DNA from: Methanonatronarchaeales archaeon
GTDB taxonomy: Archaea > Halobacteriota > Methanonatronarchaeia > JAANXF01
Direction of reading: 5' to 3'
NCBI GenBank assembly: GCA_018263395.1
Contig: JAANXF010000005.1
Location: forward strand, 1-59,780
Length of the DNA: 59,780 nt
In this document: positions 9,024-17,770 of the stretch, piece after piece
How the letters are laid out: each line of letters opens with the position of its first letter
How positions within the stretch are numbered: the first letter of the stretch is position 1
Made by a program: the position numbers and the translations under genes
Notes under the pieces: generated by a model
The model's input: only the letters and a program-made list of their open reading frames with translations
What the model was told of the DNA's origin: nothing
Databases searched by the model: none

Positions 9024-9247
9024 AGCACCTCGGGAAGTACGTCTCGACTGCTCTCCTGACGGGTCTCCTCGTCTACGTCCTGGTAAGGGAGGGGCCCGGG
9101 GTGCCTCCCGAGCCCGGGTTTACCTCGGCTGGACTCGCCAGGGTGCTCTTCACGGACTACGTCCTGCAGTTCGAGCTGGTGGGCGTCCTCATATGCGTGG
9201 CGATGGTCGGTGCTGTTTTCTTGGCGATGAAGGGGGAGACCTGGTGA
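9020..9247 (+). CDS. nuoJ2: Complex I subunit J, C-terminal half
   Basis: The 75-residue protein has two membrane helices: an N-terminal one and YVLQFELVGVLICVAMVGAVF, which matches the last helix of NuoJ with its conserved glutamate. The in-frame ORF reaches further upstream, but the ATG at 9020 overlapping the J1 stop (ATGA) is the clear start. It overlaps the GTG of nuoK by 4 bases (GTGA). Confidence 0.88.
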   Translation: MKHLGKYVSTALLTGLLVYVLVREGPGVPPEPGFTSAGLARVLFTDYVLQFELVGVLICVAMVGAVFLAMKGETW

Positions 9248-9546
9248 TTCCCGTAACTCACTACCTGGCGCTATCCTCGGTTCTACTCGGAATCGGGACG
9301 CTGGGGATACTGACGAGGAGACACACCGTGGTCATACTGATGTGCGTCGAGCTAATCATCAACGCCGCACTGATAAACTTCGCCGCCTTCTCCTCAGCCC
9401 TCGGGCAGCTCGACGGCCACGTCTTCGTACTGGTGGGTCTATCCCTCGCGGCGTCGGAGGCAGCCCTCGGACTCGCCATAGTGCTCCTGCTGTACAGGAA
9501 CCGCGGAACAGTCGACATAACCCGGGCGTCGGTGTTGAAGTGGTAA
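9244..9546 (+). CDS. nuoK: Complex I subunit K
   Basis: The 100-residue, three-helix protein has the two conserved membrane glutamates of NuoK: one in VVILMCVELIINAALINF and one in SLAASEAALGLAI. NuoK takes part in the proton path between the quinone site and the antiporter-like subunits. The GTG at 9244 overlaps the nuoJ2 stop. The length equals that of most NuoK proteins. It ends the first tightly overlapped block of the operon; 165 bases follow before the next gene. Confidence 0.95.
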   Translation: MIPVTHYLALSSVLLGIGTLGILTRRHTVVILMCVELIINAALINFAAFSSALGQLDGHVFVLVGLSLAASEAALGLAIVLLLYRNRGTVDITRASVLKW

Positions 9547-9711
9547 GCGGTGCCGGGGCCCGAATGGCGACGGAGCCCGCCCGTTCCGATGCCGATGCGG
9601 GTACGGCCCAGAATCAGGGGCTCCGGGCCACCGGGACACGGCGAGACTCAGGGGGCAGTTCTTAATGATTTTTCGTAATATATTTAAGCGCTCTTTGAGA
9701 AAAGGGGGGGG
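9547..9711 (+). promoter_or_regulatory. Intergenic region with an internal promoter for the antiporter-subunit genes
   Basis: The first 110 bases are GC-rich with no convincing reading frame. The last 55 bases turn AT-rich, with a strong TATA-like AATATATTTAAG at about 9677-9688. That is about 25-35 bases before the ATG at 9712, the normal archaeal distance for a short or absent leader. A run of eight G just before the ATG may act in ribosome binding. The pump genes may therefore be transcribed both with and separately from nuoA-K. Confidence 0.5.
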
Positions 9712-11187
9712 ATGGGAAGTTTGCCGAACTATCTCCCCCTACTTATAATCCTTTTACCCTTCGTGGCCGGAATCCTGGCGTGGTCGTTCGGCAACTCGCC
9801 AAATATAAGAGAGGCCATCGGTATAGCGATCTCCGTCCTATCCCTTCTCCTCGTAAGTCGACTCGTCCGCCCCGTCATTAACGGTGAGGCAGTCCGGTTG
9901 AGCTTCAGCCCGGTGCTCGACGGGGTCTACCTATTCGATTTCGACGTGGACCCGTTCGGGACGTTTTTCGCACTGGTCGTCTCGTCCCTGTGGATACTCG
10001 CCTTGCTGTACTCCATAGGTTACATGCGTCCCCTGGGAGAGCACGCCCAGACGAGGTACTACGCGTTCTACTCCTTTTCCATAGGTTCTACTTTCGGGAT
10101 GGCTTTCTCCGGAAACCTGCTGACGTTTCTGATATTCTGGGAGTGCCTGACCGTCGCGACCTATCCGCTCGTCTTCCACGAGGAGTCCCCGGCCGCGTTA
10201 AAGGGAGGAAACAGGTACATCCTGTACCTGATGCTCGCCAGCAAGCTGCTCCTCTTCGGGGTCGTGGGGACGTACGCAGTGACGGGCTCCCTCGACTTCG
10301 TCTACGGAGGAATAATCGACGCGGGAAGCGCCTCGTCGGCGGTACTCACGCTGCTGTTCTTCGCGTACGTCTTCGGCTTCGTAAAGGTCGCCCTCATGCC
10401 GCTGCACAGCTGGCTTCCGGGCGCAATGGTCGCCCCGACCCCGGTGAGCGCCCTTCTGCACGCGGTGGCCGTCGTCAAGGCGGGTGCTTTCGGGATGGTC
10501 AGGCTCGTGTACTACGTCTACGGCCCGAACGCCCTCGAGGCCCTGAACCTGGGCATCCCTCTGGCGGTCCTCGCCTCCTTCACCATAATAACTGCGTCGA
10601 TATTCGCCCTCAGGCAGGATAACCTGAAGCTCAGGCTGGCGTACTCGACCGTGAGCCAGCTCTCCTACATAGTCCTCGGAATGGCCCTGCTGAACCCCCT
10701 CGGGTTCAAGGGAGGGGTGTTCCACATAGTTAATCACGCCTTCTCCAAGATAACGCTGTTCTTCGTCGCAGGGGCCATCATCGTCGTCACGGGGAAGAAA
10801 AAAATTAGCGAGATGAACGGCATCGGCAGGGTCATGCCCTTCACAATGGGTGCGTTCTTCATCGGGACCCTCAGCATGATAGGGCTACCCCCGACCTCCG
10901 GGTTCTGGAGCAAGTGGTACCTCCTCATGGGGTCGGCGACTCCCGAGCTGTTCCTCTTCTCGATAGTCCTCATCAGCAGCTCGGTGCTGAACGCAGCCTA
11001 CTTCCTGCCGATAGTATACACCGCCTTCTTCGAACAACCCTCTGACGACCTCGGAAAGGTGAGGAAGGACTCCCGCTTCCTGATATACCCGCTGCTGATA
11101 ACCTCGTCGGTGGTCGTGCTCCTCTTCCTGTACCCATCCATCTTCCTCGAACTCGTAGAAACCATGCTTAAATCGGGGGCCGTATAG
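9712..11187 (+). CDS. MrpD/NuoM-type antiporter-like membrane subunit (additional complex I pump subunit)
   Basis: The 491-residue protein has about 14 membrane helices of the proton-pumping membrane transporter family. The helix-5 glutamate is seen in IFWECLTVATYP, the helix-7 lysine in FVKVALMPLHSWLPGAM and a second lysine in AVVKAGAFGM. It lies where nuoL stands in haloarchaeal operons but lacks the long lateral helix of NuoL and is closer to MrpD. With the next large gene, nuoM and nuoN it makes four such subunits in one operon. It could be part of an enlarged complex I, or of an antiporter co-transcribed with it. Confidence 0.85.
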   Translation: MGSLPNYLPLLIILLPFVAGILAWSFGNSPNIREAIGIAISVLSLLLVSRLVRPVINGEAVRLSFSPVLDGVYLFDFDVDPFGTFFALVVSSLWILALLYSIGYMRPLGEHAQTRYYAFYSFSIGSTFGMAFSGNLLTFLIFWECLTVATYPLVFHEESPAALKGGNRYILYLMLASKLLLFGVVGTYAVTGSLDFVYGGIIDAGSASSAVLTLLFFAYVFGFVKVALMPLHSWLPGAMVAPTPVSALLHAVAVVKAGAFGMVRLVYYVYGPNALEALNLGIPLAVLASFTIITASIFALRQDNLKLRLAYSTVSQLSYIVLGMALLNPLGFKGGVFHIVNHAFSKITLFFVAGAIIVVTGKKKISEMNGIGRVMPFTMGAFFIGTLSMIGLPPTSGFWSKWYLLMGSATPELFLFSIVLISSSVLNAAYFLPIVYTAFFEQPSDDLGKVRKDSRFLIYPLLITSSVVVLLFLYPSIFLELVETMLKSGAV

Positions 11188-11415
11188 TTGGAATGGCGAC
11201 TCGACCTCGATGAGAGGTGGATGAGGCTCTTGCTGCTCACCGTGGCGATGCTGGTGGGAATAGACCTCCTGGTGACGAAGCACCACGTTACCGTTCACGC
11301 AGAGGAGGTTCCGGGGTTCTACGCGGCCGTGGGGTTCTTCGGGGCGCTGCTGATAGTCGGGTTCTCCAAGGCACTGGCCAGGTGGGTCGTGAGGGAGGAG
11401 GATTACTATGGTTAA
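11188..11415 (+). CDS. Small two-helix membrane protein between two antiporter-like subunits
   Basis: The 75-residue protein has two hydrophobic segments (RLLLLTVAMLVGIDLLVTK and GFYAAVGFFGALLIVGFSKA) and a charged C terminus (RWVVREEDYYG). It starts with TTG immediately after the previous stop and overlaps the next gene by 8 bases, so it is firmly embedded in the operon. I do not recognise the family by name. The position suggests a small accessory subunit that binds one of the adjacent pump subunits. Confidence 0.75.
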   Translation: MEWRLDLDERWMRLLLLTVAMLVGIDLLVTKHHVTVHAEEVPGFYAAVGFFGALLIVGFSKALARWVVREEDYYG

Positions 11416-13249
11416 CTGGGTCCCTCCGGGGCTCCTGCTCATCGCTGGCGCCCTCCTGGTGCCCTTCCTGAAGGGAAAAGTAAGGTCCGCCTACGTCCTG
11501 GCGCTGCCCCTCGTCGCCCTGGCAAACGTGGCGCTGATGGAGCCGGGCAACCACTGGGTCCTGGAGTTCATCGGCGTCGAACTCGTGCTCGCCAGGGTGG
11601 ACTCCCTGAGCCTCGTTTTCGGGTACGTGTTTGCCATATTCGCGTTCATAGGTGGACTGTACTCGCTCGGAGAGGGCGACGGCCACTTCGTCGCCGCATA
11701 CGTTTACGCGGGAAGCGCCCTGGGGGCGGTATTCGCCGGCGACCTGATATCCTTCGTCGTGTTCTGGGAGCTCATGCTTCCGTCGTCCGTGATGCTCGTG
11801 TGGTTCAGGGGGACGCGGGAATCCATTCGCTCCGGCTTCAGGTACGCCGTCTTCCACACCTTCGGCGGCGCCATACTCATGTCGGGCCTGGCCATCGAGG
11901 TCGCGAACGGAGGCCCCCTCGCGTTCGACCAGTTCGCCCTGAACGGCGCAGGGCCGGTCCTGATACTGGTGGGCTTTCTGGTAAACGCGGCGGTTCCCCC
12001 GCTGCATCCCTGGCTGACCGACGCCTATCCGAGGTCCACGGTGGCAGGGGGCGTGTTCATGTGCGCCTTCACGACCAAGACCGCGGTCTACGCACTGGCG
12101 AGGGGCTTTCCGGGAACGGAGGCGCTGATATGGATGGGCGCCGTGATGGCCCTCTACGGCGTTATTTTTGCGATGCTCGAGAACGACATCAGGGGAATCC
12201 TTTCCTACCACATAGTCAGCCAGGTGGGTTACATGGTGGCGGGCATCGGTATCGGTACGGCCATGGGCGTAAACGGTTCCTCGGCCCACGCCTTCACCCA
12301 CATCCTGTACAAGGGACTACTGTTCATGGGGGCCGGCAGCGTTATCTACGCCACCGGGGCGTCGAAACTGTCGGAGCTGGGTGGCCTGCACAGGAGGATG
12401 AGGACCACGATGCTGCTGTACATGGTGGGCGCCTTCTCGATTTCGGCCCTCCCTCTTTTCAGCGGATTCGTCAGCAAATCGATGGTCATAGCTGCGGCCT
12501 CGGAGGAGCACCTTTTAACTCCGTGGGGCCTCCTAACGCTCTCCTCGGTGGGTACGTTTCTGTCCGTCGGGTTGAAGCTTCCCTACTTCACCTTCTTCGG
12601 GGAGGACTCGGGGATCGCGCCCAAGAGAGTGCCACGGCACATGGTGGCGGCGATGGGGATCGCGGCCCTCGCCAACGTACTCCTCGGTATCTATCCGGAC
12701 CCCCTGTACCGGGCCCTTCCGTCCGAGGTGGAGTTCGTTCCCTACACTGCACCTCACCTGATGGAGACGTTGCTCATAATCGCGACGACCGCGGTGGCGT
12801 TCTACTGGACCCGGGAGCTCGTGAAGGGAAAGCCGAAAACCGTTCTGGACGTCGACTGGACCTACCGCGTGGGGACGGGCGCTTTCATGTGGGCAGTGAG
12901 AAACCCCGTCGGGTCGTTCGCCGGATTTATGGAGAAAAAGCTGTACGATTCCGTGGATGGCGTCAAGGCCTTCAGCAGGGCGGCGTCGAGCTTCGATGGG
13001 AGGGCAGTGGACGGGGTCGTGAACTTCGTACCGGAAAAAGGGATAAAGAGGCCGTCGTTCTTCACCCGCTGGAGCGACGACAACGTGGTTGACGGGGTAA
13101 TAGATCGGGTGAGCGTCGAGAGCTTCAGGCTCGGCGACCTCTCGTCCCGGGTTCAGGCGGGTCTGGTTCAGGGCTACGTGGGGCTATTCGCCCTCGGCAT
13201 AGTCGTGCTGGCCGTCATTGCCGGCATCACGGGCAGGTGGTTGTTGTGA
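11408..13249 (+). CDS. NuoL-position antiporter-like subunit with a long C-terminal extension
   Basis: The 613-residue protein has an antiporter-like core: glutamate in VVFWELMLPSSVM and the conserved PPLHPWLTDAYP. Where relatives have a lysine just before this motif it reads VNAAV, so the helix-7 lysine is an asparagine; the next lysine (FTTKTAVYAL) is kept. After residue 450 comes an amphipathic stretch and one last helix (GLVQGYVGLFALGIVVLAVI) resembling the lateral helix and final membrane helix of NuoL. I therefore place it as the distal pump subunit. It resembles proteins annotated as Na+/H+ antiporter subunit D in other nuo-like operons. It overlaps the nuoM start (GTGA). Confidence 0.85.
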   Translation: MVNWVPPGLLLIAGALLVPFLKGKVRSAYVLALPLVALANVALMEPGNHWVLEFIGVELVLARVDSLSLVFGYVFAIFAFIGGLYSLGEGDGHFVAAYVYAGSALGAVFAGDLISFVVFWELMLPSSVMLVWFRGTRESIRSGFRYAVFHTFGGAILMSGLAIEVANGGPLAFDQFALNGAGPVLILVGFLVNAAVPPLHPWLTDAYPRSTVAGGVFMCAFTTKTAVYALARGFPGTEALIWMGAVMALYGVIFAMLENDIRGILSYHIVSQVGYMVAGIGIGTAMGVNGSSAHAFTHILYKGLLFMGAGSVIYATGASKLSELGGLHRRMRTTMLLYMVGAFSISALPLFSGFVSKSMVIAAASEEHLLTPWGLLTLSSVGTFLSVGLKLPYFTFFGEDSGIAPKRVPRHMVAAMGIAALANVLLGIYPDPLYRALPSEVEFVPYTAPHLMETLLIIATTAVAFYWTRELVKGKPKTVLDVDWTYRVGTGAFMWAVRNPVGSFAGFMEKKLYDSVDGVKAFSRAASSFDGRAVDGVVNFVPEKGIKRPSFFTRWSDDNVVDGVIDRVSVESFRLGDLSSRVQAGLVQGYVGLFALGIVVLAVIAGITGRWLL

Positions 13250-14724
13250 TAGGTATACTGACGATACTGTTGGCGATTCCGCTGGTCACGGGTACAGTGA
13301 TTCTGCTGATGGACGAGGAATGGACCAGGGCAATCAAGTTAACGGCGCTGGGCTCGACGGTCACGAGCCTCGCGCTGACGGCATACATGCTGGCCGTCTT
13401 CGAGGTCGGCGGAGGAGTGCAGTTCAGGGAATACGTTCCCTGGATAGAGACGCTCGGCGTCTCGTACCACCTCGGCGTGGACGGCCTCTCGATGTCCATG
13501 ATCCTCCTGACGCAGCTGTTCCTGCCGCTCATCGTGCTGGCCTCGTGGAGGGAGAGCTACCGAATCAACCAGTACTACGGGCTCCTGCTGCTGAACCAGT
13601 TCGGGCTTCTGGGCGTATTCGCCGCCCTCGACCTGTTCATGTTCTACGTGTTCTGGGAAATCGTGCTTGTCCCGATGTACTTCCTGATCGCCATCTGGGG
13701 CGGAGCGAGGAGCAAGTACGCCGCCATCAAGTTCTTCCTGTACAGCTTCTTCTCCTCACTTGTGATGCTGCTCGGCTTCTTCGTCATCTACTTCGCCAGC
13801 GAGATGTACACCTTCGACATGCTGGAGCTAGCGAAGGCCACGATTCCGCTCGGCGTACAGATACCGGCTTTCCTCGCCATCTTCTTCGGCGTGGGCGTAA
13901 AGATGCCGATAGTGCCGTTCCACACCTGGCTGCCCGACGCCCACGTCGAGGCCCCCTCGCCGGTATCCATGCTGCTGGCCGCCGTGCTGCTGAAGCTCGG
14001 TACCTACGGCTTCGTCCGGCTCAACCAGACGCTGCTGACCGAGGCGGCCGTCGAGCTGGCGTGGCTCACGGGCCTCGTGGCGATAGTGATGATAGTGTAC
14101 TGCTCCCTGGTCGCGATGGCCCAGGAGGACCTGAAGAGCGTGATAGCGTACGCCTCGATACCCTCGATGGGTATCTTCCTGCTCGGCGTATCCACGATGA
14201 ACGAGATAGGTATGAAGGGCGGCATCTTCCAGATGTTCAACCACGGGCTCTACTCCGGACTGCTATTCTTCCTCGTCGGTGTGATCTACGGAAGGACCCA
14301 TACCCGGATGATCGCCGACATGTCGGGGCTGATGCACCGTATACCGGTCGTCGCCACGATGTGGTTCGTCGGCGCCTTCGCTGCCCTTGGACTCCCGGGC
14401 CTGGCGCCCTTCGTGTCCGAAATCACGACGCTGATAGGTACGTGGAGCAGCACGGTCCTCCCGATGCCGAAGGCCTTCGTGGTCCTCGCGCTGTTCGGGA
14501 TCGTCGTGACGGCCGGATACATGCTGTGGGTCATTCAGCGCGTCATCCTGGGCGACTACAGGGTCGAGACGGAGTACCACGACTCCGTGGTGGACGCCCA
14601 CTGGAACGAGATCGTCGTCGGGGCGATTCTCGTAATTGCTCTGGTGGTATTCGGGGTGTATCCCGCGCCGTTCTTCGAGCTCGTGGGCGAGATACCGGGA
14701 CGCGTCCTTGCCGGAGTGATCTGA
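13246..14724 (+). CDS. nuoM: Complex I membrane subunit M
   Basis: The protein of about 492 residues has 14 helices. YHLGVDGLSMSMILLT, the helix-5 glutamate in FYVFWEIVLVPMYFLIAIWG, the helix-7 lysine in GVGVKMPIVPFHTWLPDAH and FNHGLYSGLLFFLVG are NuoM signatures. The frame is open to a GTG at 13237, but the GTG at 13246 overlapping the previous stop by 4 bases matches the operon pattern. It is one of the proton-translocating subunits. Confidence 0.95.
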   Translation: MIGILTILLAIPLVTGTVILLMDEEWTRAIKLTALGSTVTSLALTAYMLAVFEVGGGVQFREYVPWIETLGVSYHLGVDGLSMSMILLTQLFLPLIVLASWRESYRINQYYGLLLLNQFGLLGVFAALDLFMFYVFWEIVLVPMYFLIAIWGGARSKYAAIKFFLYSFFSSLVMLLGFFVIYFASEMYTFDMLELAKATIPLGVQIPAFLAIFFGVGVKMPIVPFHTWLPDAHVEAPSPVSMLLAAVLLKLGTYGFVRLNQTLLTEAAVELAWLTGLVAIVMIVYCSLVAMAQEDLKSVIAYASIPSMGIFLLGVSTMNEIGMKGGIFQMFNHGLYSGLLFFLVGVIYGRTHTRMIADMSGLMHRIPVVATMWFVGAFAALGLPGLAPFVSEITTLIGTWSSTVLPMPKAFVVLALFGIVVTAGYMLWVIQRVILGDYRVETEYHDSVVDAHWNEIVVGAILVIALVVFGVYPAPFFELVGEIPGRVLAGVI

Positions 14725-16134
14725 TTGGAGCTGGAACCCGTACTTCCCCACCTCCTGTTGCTGGCATCCGGCCTCGGACTCCTCCTGGTCCTGCCCTTTA
14801 GCGAAAGGCTTCGCGGGTGGGGGGGAGAGATCGCGCTGGTGTTGGTGGTGGTCTCCACAGCGCCACTCCCGCTGACCTTCGGCGTGGAGAGAGAGTACTT
14901 CGACGGGGCCCTGTTGACTGACGGGTTCTCGGCCTTCTTCGTCCTCGTGTTCCACCTCGTCGCTGCCCTCGTGATTCTGGGCAGTCTGGACTTCGTGGAG
15001 GACAGAAAGAATCGGTCCGAGTACTACTCACTGATACTGATAGCGACGGCCGGGATGGACATCCTGGCCTCGGCTGCAGAGCTCCTGACCATATTCGTCG
15101 CCCTCGAAATCACGACCCTCTCCACCTACGCCCTGGTGGCGTTCCACAAGGACGAGGACCGGAGCGTCGAGGCCGCCATCAAGTTCTTCCTCGTCGGAGC
15201 CTTCTCGTCCGCCATCCTGCTGATGGGCATATCGCTGCTCTACGGCGCCACGGGCACCACGTTCCTCGACGGAATACTGGAGGCGTCCGCCGAGGCCTCC
15301 CCGGGCATGATGGGGCTCGGGGCACTGCTGCTCGCCGCCGGCTTCGGGTTCAAGGTGGCCGCGGTGCCCTTCCACGCCTGGGCACCCGACACGTACGAGG
15401 GCGCGCCCACCCCGATAAGCGGTTACCTCGCGAGCGGCTCCAAGGCCGCCGGTTTCGCCGTCATCCTGAGGGTTTTCTACACCTCGCTTTCGGGCGTATC
15501 CGAGTTCTGGATAGCCGCGTTCGCGGTGGCGGCCGTGCTGACGATGGTGATGGGCAACGCCGCGGCGCTGTCACAGCGGAACTTCAAGCGCCTGATGGCG
15601 TACTCCGGAATCGCCCACACGGGTTACGTAATGATAGTGCTTGTAACCCTGAACGAGCTGGGGAAGGCCGCCGCGATGGCCCACCTCCTCGTGTACGCCT
15701 TCATGAACACGGGGCCGTTCCTCTTCGTCGCCCTCACGGGACGCGCCGGGGTGGGCGAGAGGATAGACGACTTCAGGGGGCTGTACCGCCGGGCGCCCTA
15801 CATGGCCCTCTCCATGGTAGTCTTCATGTTCGCCCTTACGGGGCTCCCCCCCACAGGCGGGTTCTTCACGAAGCTGTTCATCTTCCTCGCGGCCGTGGAG
15901 GCCGGCTACTGGTGGCTCGCCGTCGTCGGGGTCGTCATGAGCGGCGTATCGCTCTACTACTACATGCGGGTCCTGAAGTTCATGTTCGTGGACGAGCACC
16001 CCTCCCCGGCGCCGATAGAGCCCCCGTTCGCGCTGCGTTACTCGGTCGTGATATGCGCCGTAATGACTCTGGTGACCTTCGTGGCCTTCGACCCCATCTG
16101 GGACCTCGTGGTGGCCGCGGCCTCCACCCTGTAA
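14725..16134 (+). CDS. nuoN: Complex I membrane subunit N
   Basis: The 469-residue protein has 13-14 helices. FVALEITTLSTYALVAF, the lysine motif GFGFKVAAVPFHAWAPDTYE and GLPPTGGFFTKLFIFLAA are classical NuoN. TTG start directly after the nuoM stop. It is the last gene of the complex I operon. No nuoE, F or G was found in the window, so the source of electrons is not encoded here. Confidence 0.95.
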   Translation: MELEPVLPHLLLLASGLGLLLVLPFSERLRGWGGEIALVLVVVSTAPLPLTFGVEREYFDGALLTDGFSAFFVLVFHLVAALVILGSLDFVEDRKNRSEYYSLILIATAGMDILASAAELLTIFVALEITTLSTYALVAFHKDEDRSVEAAIKFFLVGAFSSAILLMGISLLYGATGTTFLDGILEASAEASPGMMGLGALLLAAGFGFKVAAVPFHAWAPDTYEGAPTPISGYLASGSKAAGFAVILRVFYTSLSGVSEFWIAAFAVAAVLTMVMGNAAALSQRNFKRLMAYSGIAHTGYVMIVLVTLNELGKAAAMAHLLVYAFMNTGPFLFVALTGRAGVGERIDDFRGLYRRAPYMALSMVVFMFALTGLPPTGGFFTKLFIFLAAVEAGYWWLAVVGVVMSGVSLYYYMRVLKFMFVDEHPSPAPIEPPFALRYSVVICAVMTLVTFVAFDPIWDLVVAAASTL

Positions 16135-16187
16135 CAGCCGGGTCGACCCGGGCCTCAGGCCCCCCGGCGCTTCTCCCGCGGACTGAC

Positions 16188-16631
16188 TCACCTGCCGTAG
16201 GTACCGGTGAGCCGGGCCTCCGCGAGGACGTGGCCCTCCATCGCGTCGATCGCGTCCGTTTTCGACACCCCGTCGGGGAGGCCGAGCTTCGCGTCCAGGG
16301 CGTAGAGCCTGAACCTGTACCTGTGGGGGCTGCCGGGCGGGGGACAGGGGCCGCCGTAACCGCTCCCCCCGAAGTCGTTTGCGCCCTCGGCACCTCCGTC
16401 CCCGCCCTCGTCCAGCCCGTCCTTCCCCGGCGGCAAGTCGTACGTCACCCAGTGCGTAAATGTCCCTCCCGGAGCGTCCGGGTCGTTCACCAGCAGCGTG
16501 AGGCTCTCCGCCCCATCCGGGACCCCGGTCCAATCCAGCGGCGGGGAGACGTCCGCCCCGTCGCAGGTGTACCTCTCGGGTATGGTTTCCCCCTCTTCGA
16601 AAGCCGTGCTAGCGAGGTTCACTTCGACCAC
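16188..16631 (-). CDS. YbhB/YbcL family PEBP (Raf kinase inhibitor-like) protein
   Basis: The 147-residue protein has the phosphatidylethanolamine-binding motif DPDAPGGTFTHWVTYD and the second motif GPCPPPGSPHRYRFRLYALD. The start (STAFEEGETIPERYTCDG) is typical of bacterial and archaeal members. The biochemical role of this family in prokaryotes is poorly known; it is a small soluble ligand-binding fold. GTG start. It overlaps the VOC gene by 23 bases, so the two are co-transcribed. Confidence 0.9.
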   Translation of the reverse strand: MVEVNLASTAFEEGETIPERYTCDGADVSPPLDWTGVPDGAESLTLLVNDPDAPGGTFTHWVTYDLPPGKDGLDEGGDGGAEGANDFGGSGYGGPCPPPGSPHRYRFRLYALDAKLGLPDGVSKTDAIDAMEGHVLAEARLTGTYGR

Positions 16632-17109
16632 CTCCCCCGGGTCCCCGGTGCACCGGCCCCATCCCCTTCTCCCTCAGCTCCTCCAGGGCGTCGGCCGCCT
16701 TCTTGAGTTCGAGACCCATCCCGTCCAGGACGTGCCCGGCCTTCGTGAACTGCACCTCGCGATAATCGACGACCTGCACCCGGTTTCCCCAGGGGTCGCG
16801 GAGGTCGAGGCCAGGGGTGTCCAGCCGCTCCGCCCCGACCTCCTTCAGCCGCTGCTCGACGGCGTCCGCGTCGTCGACGACGAGGCCAAAGTGGCGATGG
16901 CCGTCCCCTGATTCGCCCGCTGACCCCTCCTCCGCGAGGGCGAGGAACTGGTCCCCCATGTCGAGGAAGGCCATGGAGCCGGTACGTCCCCGCATCTCGA
17001 AGTCGAAGACCGAGCCGTAGAAGTCCAGCGCCTCCTCCAGGTTCCCGACCTCAAGCGCCACGTGGTTTACGCCGACCATGCTTGCGCGTGAACCGTCCGT
17101 GTCGCTCAT
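16609..17109 (-). CDS. VOC (glyoxalase/bleomycin resistance) superfamily protein
   Basis: The protein has two beta-alpha-beta-beta-beta modules: VGVNHVALEVGNLEEALDFY near the start and HRHFGLVVDDADAVEQRL later, with DLRDPWGNRVQVVDYR as the usual closing strand. The histidine of NHVAL, histidine of HFGL and glutamine of VQVVD could bind a metal. A helical tail of about 40 residues follows, ending in a glycine-rich stretch. ATG 17109 is chosen; GTG 17133 and ATG 17079 are also in frame. The substrate cannot be told from the sequence. Confidence 0.8.
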   Translation of the reverse strand: MSDTDGSRASMVGVNHVALEVGNLEEALDFYGSVFDFEMRGRTGSMAFLDMGDQFLALAEEGSAGESGDGHRHFGLVVDDADAVEQRLKEVGAERLDTPGLDLRDPWGNRVQVVDYREVQFTKAGHVLDGMGLELKKAADALEELREKGMGPVHRGPGGGGRSEPR

Positions 17110-17511
17110 ACCGGGACGTGGAGTCCACGCCACATGACCCTTGCGCCGCCTGAACCCCGGTGACGCCCGAGGTCACCGGGCCACACCACCCCTCCCATTG
17201 TCCCGGAGGCTGCTCCGGAGAGAACAACGTGCCCATAAGTCACCGAGACAACACCGTACCCGTCCCCGTCGACGCCGTCGACGTCAACCGTCACCGAAGG
17301 AGCAACCTACCGACCAACGGGAAGGGAAGGGAAGCGACGGCGACGCGAGGCCCGAAGAGGCCGAGGCTCGCGGCGCTGAAGCCCTATCCTGCTATATATG
17401 GAACGATGATTAGAGATGTTTACTTGGGCGTTATAGAAACGGTAAATTTTAAGTAAGGGGTAAACCGAGGACCTCTTCTATGCGAATACGAAAACTCCCT
17501 GAAAATTTATT
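17110..17511. other. Intergenic region without a convincing gene
   Basis: The first 250 bases are rich in short runs of C and G, and the open frames there have low-complexity translations that look non-coding. From about 17390 the sequence becomes AT-rich (GCTATATATGG, GGTAAATTTTAAG), which fits a promoter for the small gene at 17512. No RNA gene or clear repeat was seen. Confidence 0.4.
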
Positions 17512-17739
17512 TTGAAGGAAATCGTTGAGGCATACGCTACACCTGAGAAACCGGTCCTTGACCATGAAAGTGTGATTTCCGAGGCTTTGTGGTGGGGACT
17601 GAGTCGAGAGGAGGGCGATAAAGCACTTCGCCAGTTAGATAAGAGTGGAATTGTCCAACGGTTGATGGGGTTCGGTGGCCTCGATTCCGGTCCGCCGCTT
17701 ATCTATAGTGTTGAGGTCTGCAGATATACTTGTGAATAG
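17512..17739 (+). CDS. Hypothetical 75-residue protein, possibly winged-helix
   Basis: A short frame with a TTG start encodes KEIVEAYATPEKPVLDHESV, then SREEGDKALRQLDKSGIVQR. The second half reads like the recognition helix and wing of a winged-helix domain. It is not a shadow of another gene and has lower GC than its neighbours. There is no good ribosome site, and the AT-rich upstream sequence could allow a leaderless message. I do not recognise the family; it may be a small regulator or a fragment. Confidence 0.4.
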   Translation: MKEIVEAYATPEKPVLDHESVISEALWWGLSREEGDKALRQLDKSGIVQRLMGFGGLDSGPPLIYSVEVCRYTCE

Positions 17740-17770
17740 AGGGTAGAGGGCATCTAACCGTTTTTCGGTA

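Noticed and set aside
13218-14801. 527-residue plus-strand frame over nuoM
   Set aside because: It is Arg/Pro/His-rich and lacks membrane helices; the true frame is NuoM with all its conserved residues.
17160-17456. 98-residue plus-strand frame upstream of the small winged-helix-like gene
   Set aside because: Low-complexity, Arg/Pro/Thr-rich translation with no start signal and no domain.
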